Assembly (NCBI GenBank): GCA_036657595.1
Contig: JAVXFZ010000060.1
Coordinates: forward strand, 1-16,096
Reading direction: 5' to 3'
DNA: 16,096 bases
DNA from: Odoribacter sp036657595
Lineage (GTDB): Bacteria > Bacteroidota > Bacteroidia > Bacteroidales > Marinifilaceae
Positions 15,277 to 16,096 of the stretch are shown here, in pieces. The position numbers and the translations under genes are program-made. Position 1 is the first letter of the stretch. Each line of letters opens with the position of its first letter. The notes below the pieces were generated by a model. That model searched no databases. It had not been told where the DNA came from and saw nothing but the letters and a program-made list of their open reading frames with translations.

Positions 15277-16096
15277 AAGTATCACTACATCCGCGGATTT
15301 CCGCATTTTTTATACGCCCTGTAATTTTAAAATATTTCCCCTTTCTTCCGCATAGACAATCATCCTCTCCCAAGATTATTCCCTCATCTTCTGTTAAAAG
15401 CACATGACCAGGATAACTCAAAGGTAAAATTGAAACAACTTCTATAATTCCTTTTTCTCCAATTGAAGCTAAAGAGAAATCTTTAGCTCTACGAGTAAGG
15501 ATGTCTGAAAAAATTGACGTATGAAGATTACCACATTCACACTCCATATATATGCTACCAGTCTGCTCCACCATTCCGTAATAATCATGTATATTATTTT
15601 CCTCAATTCCACAAATCTCATGTAACGAAGATTTAAACTCCTTGGATGAAACAGATTCTGAAATTAATTTTTTCCACCCACCTCCATGAATTAATATACC
15701 TTTCGACAAATCAAATTTATGACCAGTTTTCAATAATTGTTTATAAAAATGTTGCCAGACCATAAAGGTAAAGCCAAACATAAATATTGGTTCTCCTGTA
15801 TGTTCCCAGAGGAATTCCTGTAATAAAGGAATATTCAACTGCATCTCATCATTCAATACATATATTTTTTTAGAACCAAACATCGAAAAACCCAAAATAC
15901 CTGCACCGCGGGCAGAAAACATATTCCGATCTTTCACCACATTACTGGAATCAAGAATCAACATTGGAACTCGTTTTGTACCGATAAACGAAGAGACAAT
16001 TTTTGTCAATGCCTTTGTCTGACAGGTTGACGTATCCCGATCCAAAAAATACGAGATACCTGCTGACCAGTTGTCCCAGAAGAAGTCATCGTTTTT
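15260..16096 (-). CDS. LuxE-like acyl-protein synthetase (5' partial, apparent frameshift)
   Basis: This gene enters from the right edge. LuxE enzymes activate a carboxylic acid with ATP to an acyl-AMP and load it onto their own cysteine for LuxC. The AMP-binding signature TSSGTTGQQVSRIF (16086..16045) is in one frame, and the family continuation LDRDTSTCQTKAL, KRVPMLILDSS, HGGGWKKL, DYYGMVEQTGSIY, CLCGRKGKYFKITGR and AEIRGCSD follows in another, ending at 15260. The break falls at six T on the coding strand (16049..16044); one more T would join both parts into a normal LuxE. The first frame instead stops at 16008..16006. Downstream of the break the gene is intact, including the cysteine of RGCSD, possibly the acyl acceptor. 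The product would be broken unless slippage restores the frame or the lost base is a sequencing error. Confidence 0.85.
   Translation of the reverse strand, partial: KNDDFFWDNWSAGISYFLDRDTSTCQTKALTKIVSSFIGTKRVPMLILDSSNVVKDRNMFSARGAGILGFSMFGSKKIYVLNDEMQLNIPLLQEFLWEHTGEPIFMFGFTFMVWQHFYKQLLKTGHKFDLSKGILIHGGGWKKLISESVSSKEFKSSLHEICGIEENNIHDYYGMVEQTGSIYMECECGNLHTSIFSDILTRRAKDFSLASIGEKGIIEVVSILPLSYPGHVLLTEDEGIILGEDDCLCGRKGKYFKITGRIKNAEIRGCSDTYAAKF
16044..16049 (-). other. Probable one-base deletion site in the LuxE-like gene
   Basis: Six A on the plus strand mark the point where the reading frame of the LuxE signature changes. The codons TCT CGT ATT TTT are followed by TGG ATC in the existing frame, whereas one extra T gives TTG GAT CGG GAT, that is Leu-Asp-Arg-Asp, which is the expected family continuation. 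Confidence 0.85.

Noticed and set aside
14050..16096. Bioluminescence (lux) operon
   Set aside because: No luxA, luxB or luxD-like gene is present and all neighbours are polysaccharide genes.

Overview
The window is an interior slice of a Wzx/Wzy-type surface polysaccharide locus (capsule or O-antigen-like), with every gene on the minus strand, so transcription runs from high to low coordinates. The AT-rich DNA, the lack of Shine-Dalgarno sequences in front of the starts, the very tight gene packing, and the mix of genes (CDP-glucose branch, DegT-type aminotransferases, GT4/GT2 transferases, LuxE/LuxC-like and nonulosonate genes) suggest a gut Bacteroidales such as Bacteroides, Phocaeicola or Parabacteroides. 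That assignment is an inference; no taxonomic marker is present. No RNA gene, insertion sequence, CRISPR array, regulator, terminator or convincing promoter is visible, and no gap between genes exceeds about 50 bases, so the window reads as one operon whose promoter lies beyond the right edge.

Right part (16096 to about 11846): a LuxE-like acyl-activating enzyme, cut by the window edge and carrying an apparent one-base frameshift; a LuxC-like acyl-CoA/acyl-protein reductase with a nine-G tract; a pseudaminic acid synthase (PseI); and an unrecognised protein with HP and ST motifs like those of bacterial sialyl- and polysialyltransferases. Together they suggest that the glycan contains a nonulosonic acid, perhaps with an unusual acyl- or aldehyde-derived modification. 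The other Pse genes (pseB, C, F, G, H) are not in view.

Middle part (11849 to 5935): a GT4 glycosyltransferase, then a five-gene sugar cassette: a DegT-type aminotransferase, CDP-glucose 4,6-dehydratase (RfbG), an RmlC-like cupin, glucose-1-phosphate cytidylyltransferase (RfbF) and a second DegT-type aminotransferase. The expected product is a CDP-activated amino-6-deoxyhexose. Both aminotransferases keep the PLP lysine, so neither is the RfbH dehydrase that leads to 3,6-dideoxyhexoses.

Left part (5935 to 1): a GT2 glycosyltransferase, a Wzx flippase, a Wzy-like polymerase, two GT4 glycosyltransferases and the first 46 codons of an NAD-dependent epimerase/reductase. Cytosolic enzymes make the nucleotide sugars, the transferases build a lipid-linked repeat unit, Wzx flips it and Wzy polymerises it. 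The initiating phosphoglycosyl transferase probably lies beyond the left edge.
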